From assembly GCF_902459565.1 (NCBI RefSeq), contig NZ_CABPSN010000006.1:124001-188000 (forward strand): a DNA stretch of 64,000 bases, written 5' to 3'. The position numbers were made by a program, and so were the translations under genes. Each line of letters opens with the position of its first letter. Position 1 is the first letter of the stretch. Of the stretch, positions 62,127 through 64,000 are shown one piece after another. This DNA is from Pandoraea aquatica. GTDB lineage: Bacteria > Pseudomonadota > Gammaproteobacteria > Burkholderiales > Burkholderiaceae. The notes below the pieces were generated by a model, which had not been told where the DNA came from, made no database searches, and saw only the letters and a program-made list of their open reading frames with translations.

Positions 62127-62792
62127 ATGACGCCACCTACACGAAAGAAGACGCCAGCGCCGACCAAGCGGGATCGGGCACGGAGCGAGGGCGGACAAGT
62201 CAGCCAGATCAGCCACCAGACGGTAGGCGCTCGCCTGCGCAATGCGCGCAGCGCCCTTGGACTGACGCTCAAAGCGCTGAGCGAGCGCTCAGGCGTGGCG
62301 GTCTCCACCATCTCAAAGGCAGAGCGCGGCGACATCGCGCTGACGTACGACAAGTTCGGTGCGCTGGCGCGTGCGCTGAATCTGGACTATTCGGCGATCT
62401 TCGGTGATGAAGACACGGCACCCAGCGGTGCGATGAGCCCGTCGTTCACTCCAGCGGGAAAGCAGGCGATCTACGAGACGCCGAACTATCGCTACGGCAT
62501 GATCGCCTCCGATCTGCACGAAAAGCGCATGGTGCCGATGCGCGCGCACATCCGCGCGCGAAAGCTGGAAGATTTTCCCGACTACATTCGTCACGCCGGT
62601 GAGGAATTCGTCTTCGTCTTATCGGGCAACTTGATGTTGCAGTTTGAGAACGGTACGGCGTTTCGGCTAGCGCCGGGCGACAGCCTCTACTTCGACAGCG
62701 GCGTGGGGCACGTGTATCTAAGTGAGCACGAAGACGGCGTCGACGCTGTCGTCTGCTGTGTGGACCTGAATGTGCCGCATCCAGTGTTGTGA
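62127..62792 (+). CDS. XRE-family transcriptional regulator with cupin sensor domain
   Basis: 221 residues. A basic N-terminal tail is followed by the helix-turn-helix (VGARLRNARSALGLTLKALSERSGVAVSTISKAERGDIALTYDKFGALARAL) and a cupin barrel (YIRHAGEEFVFVLSGNLMLQFENGTAFRLAPGDSLYFDSGVGHVYLS). It resembles the other XRE-cupin regulator at 27.5 kb in design but not in detail. It is divergent from the RidA-dehydrogenase pair with strong palindromes between, so it is their likely regulator. Confidence 0.93.
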   Translation: MTPPTRKKTPAPTKRDRARSEGGQVSQISHQTVGARLRNARSALGLTLKALSERSGVAVSTISKAERGDIALTYDKFGALARALNLDYSAIFGDEDTAPSGAMSPSFTPAGKQAIYETPNYRYGMIASDLHEKRMVPMRAHIRARKLEDFPDYIRHAGEEFVFVLSGNLMLQFENGTAFRLAPGDSLYFDSGVGHVYLSEHEDGVDAVVCCVDLNVPHPVL

Positions 62793-62802
62793 GTGCGAGC
62801 CA

Positions 62803-63594
62803 CTATCCACGTAGCGCGGACCGCGACTGCAGAATGGCGTTGGCGAACTCCACAAAACCGGCCCCCCCTGGGCCACGCGTGATCCATCGCGGGGGCACCG
62901 GCAATTGCGGCAGGTAATCCGTCACCGTGCTCACGCCCGCCGTGTGTTTGAAGAACTCGAACATCGGCGCGTCGTTGGTGGAGTCGCCGGAATAGGCGAC
63001 CACCTCGTAGGCGGATTCGGCGTCAATGCCATAGGTGTCGGCCAGAACGCGCAATGACATCGTCAACTTGTCGTAGCCGCCGACCCAGCCGAGCACCCAC
63101 AGATTGTTGATGGTCGCATCCGCGCCTGCCTGCCTCAACGCCTCGACGATACGGGCATCGGTCTGCGTCCCTGTACGACGATAGGCAAGACTGGTCAGTC
63201 GAAACACCTGATCGTCAGCCTGTCGTGCCTGCGGCACTGCGGCTTCGACGGCCTGTGCAATGGACTTCAGTTGTTCGTGCACCTGTTCGACGTTATCGGG
63301 CGAATGCCAGAAATGCCGATCGACCTGGTGCCCATCCGAACTTCGTCGTAAGAACAAGCCACCGTTTTCGGCAATGACACCGTCGACAGGCCACATGCGC
63401 GCCATCTGGTCGCACCATCCGGCCGGGGCCGCAGTGACGGGCACCACGCGAATGCCCGCCACTTCCAGTCGCGCCAACGCGGTGTACGTTTCGGCGGGCA
63501 GGCGGCCCTGATAGGTCAACGTCTCATCCATGTCCGTAAGCACGAATCTGACGGTCGAAAATTGATCTGCTGTTGCCTGGGAAAGGGGTTGCAT
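62803..63594 (-). CDS. HAD-superfamily hydrolase, Cof/IIB-like
   Basis: 263 residues. Motif I is D21-x-D23 (LTDMDETLT), motif II lies near PVTAAPAGWC, and motif IV is YSGDSTNDAPMF near residue 212, all as in subclass IIB phosphatases such as mannosyl-3-phosphoglycerate or sucrose/trehalose phosphatases. It dephosphorylates a small sugar phosphate. No related gene is next to it, and it ends convergently with the XRE-cupin gene. Substrate unknown. No clear ribosome site precedes the ATG at 63594. Confidence 0.85.
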   Translation of the reverse strand: MQPLSQATADQFSTVRFVLTDMDETLTYQGRLPAETYTALARLEVAGIRVVPVTAAPAGWCDQMARMWPVDGVIAENGGLFLRRSSDGHQVDRHFWHSPDNVEQVHEQLKSIAQAVEAAVPQARQADDQVFRLTSLAYRRTGTQTDARIVEALRQAGADATINNLWVLGWVGGYDKLTMSLRVLADTYGIDAESAYEVVAYSGDSTNDAPMFEFFKHTAGVSTVTDYLPQLPVPPRWITRGPGGAGFVEFANAILQSRSALRG

Positions 63595-63719
63595 GGTGAG
63601 CGGTTAGCAATGGACGGAAGCAAATTATGCGGGGCACGCCGACAACCGCTTCGTTGAATTATGAAAATGCTTATCGCGATTTGTGGTTAGTGAGCCAATC
63701 GGTTGCGCACTTCAGGTCA

Positions 63720-64000
63720 TCAGCGGCCACGCCAGGGGACGAGGCGTTTTTCCAGCGCTCGCATGCCCAGGTCGAAGCACCATGCGATAACGCCGATAAG
63801 CACGATGCCCATGACAACTACGTCCGTGCGCAGAAAGCTCGACCCGTTGAGCACCATCTGCCCGAGGCCTGCGGTGGCCGCTACCATTTCGGCGGCGACC
63901 AGCGTGGTCCAGCCGAACCCGACTGCGATGCGTAAGCCCGTCAGGATCTCGGGCAGCGCCGCCGGCAGGATGACGTGGCGAACCACTTGCAGATCACGTC
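63720..64000 (-). CDS. ABC transporter permease, SsuC/TauC-like, partial
   Basis: The frame stays open to the window end, so the N-terminal part is missing; about 93 residues are visible. HVILPAALPEILTGLRIAVGFGWTTLVAAEMVA is the cytoplasmic EAA loop and the helix after it, followed by GLGQMVLNGSSFLRTDVVVMGIVLIGVIAWCFDLGMRALEKRLVPW, the usual end of taurine/aliphatic sulfonate or nitrate ABC permeases. The partner ATPase and binding protein would lie beyond the window or upstream of this gene. Confidence 0.85.
   Translation of the reverse strand, partial: RDLQVVRHVILPAALPEILTGLRIAVGFGWTTLVAAEMVAATAGLGQMVLNGSSFLRTDVVVMGIVLIGVIAWCFDLGMRALEKRLVPWRGR

Noticed and set aside
1-64000. tRNA, rRNA, CRISPR arrays, insertion sequences, prophage
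   Set aside because: I found no cloverleaf, rRNA-like, repeat-spacer, transposase or integrase signal on reading both strands.

Overview
The window is GC-rich and densely coded, with no rRNA, tRNA, CRISPR array, transposase or prophage gene that I could find. The gene families (many LysR, DeoR, HxlR, XRE-cupin, GntR and LacI regulators, a type-2 argC, TRAP and sodium:solute transporters, DUF1537 kinases) and the codon use fit a chromosomal catabolic region of a betaproteobacterium in Burkholderiaceae. Pandoraea or a close relative is my best guess, by inference from style and not from a search.

Layout. 0-7.3 kb: tail of a carboxymuconolactone-decarboxylase-like gene, then a leftward operon of a molybdopterin oxidoreductase fused to its own reductase and ferredoxin, an ornithine-cyclodeaminase-family enzyme and an AtoE-type transporter, with a divergent LysR gene. 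7.4-11.9 kb: a four-carbon acid-sugar module (permease, DUF1537 kinase, PdxA2-type dehydrogenase) facing a DeoR regulator across a promoter with several TGATCGATT operator copies. 11.9-16.9 kb: a MEKHLA/PAS protein, argC, a LysR gene, a hydroxyquinol-type intradiol dioxygenase, an HxlR regulator and a divergent NmrA-type reductase. 17-18.7 kb: a sodium:solute symporter with a tiny DUF3311 partner.

19.0-28.9 kb: an eight-gene leftward run (two-component FMN monooxygenase, RutF-like flavin reductase, MFS transporter, aldehyde dehydrogenase, DUF3311 plus symporter, a lumazine synthase paralogue and an M20 amidohydrolase), with a divergent XRE-cupin regulator and an Asp/Glu racemase. It looks like a flavin-dependent cleavage pathway that carries its own flavin-related gene. 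28.9-31.9 kb: a membrane protein and a TetR gene sharing an operator sequence, then a LysR/SDR divergent pair.

32.0-40.4 kb: a leftward operon of SDR, TRAP transporter (DctP and fused DctQM), VOC protein, RuBisCO-like protein and a second DUF1537 kinase, with a divergent LacI regulator. It resembles the apionate/isoapionate acid-sugar pathways. 40.5-45.7 kb: GntR, a small CxxC protein and a COG0523 GTPase, divergent from a dihydroorotase/allantoinase-type amidohydrolase and its MFS transporter. 45.7-61.9 kb: a response regulator, a TonB-ExbB-ExbD-ExbD energising cassette, MFS, dipeptide epimerase, two D-aminopeptidase-like serine hydrolases, a TonB-dependent receptor, a histidine kinase, a microcystinase-family M81 protein, a D-amino-acid-dehydrogenase-like flavoprotein and RidA. 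Together they suggest uptake and breakdown of peptides containing D-residues. 62-64 kb: an XRE-cupin regulator with palindromic operators, a HAD phosphatase, and the start of an ABC permease gene cut by the window end.
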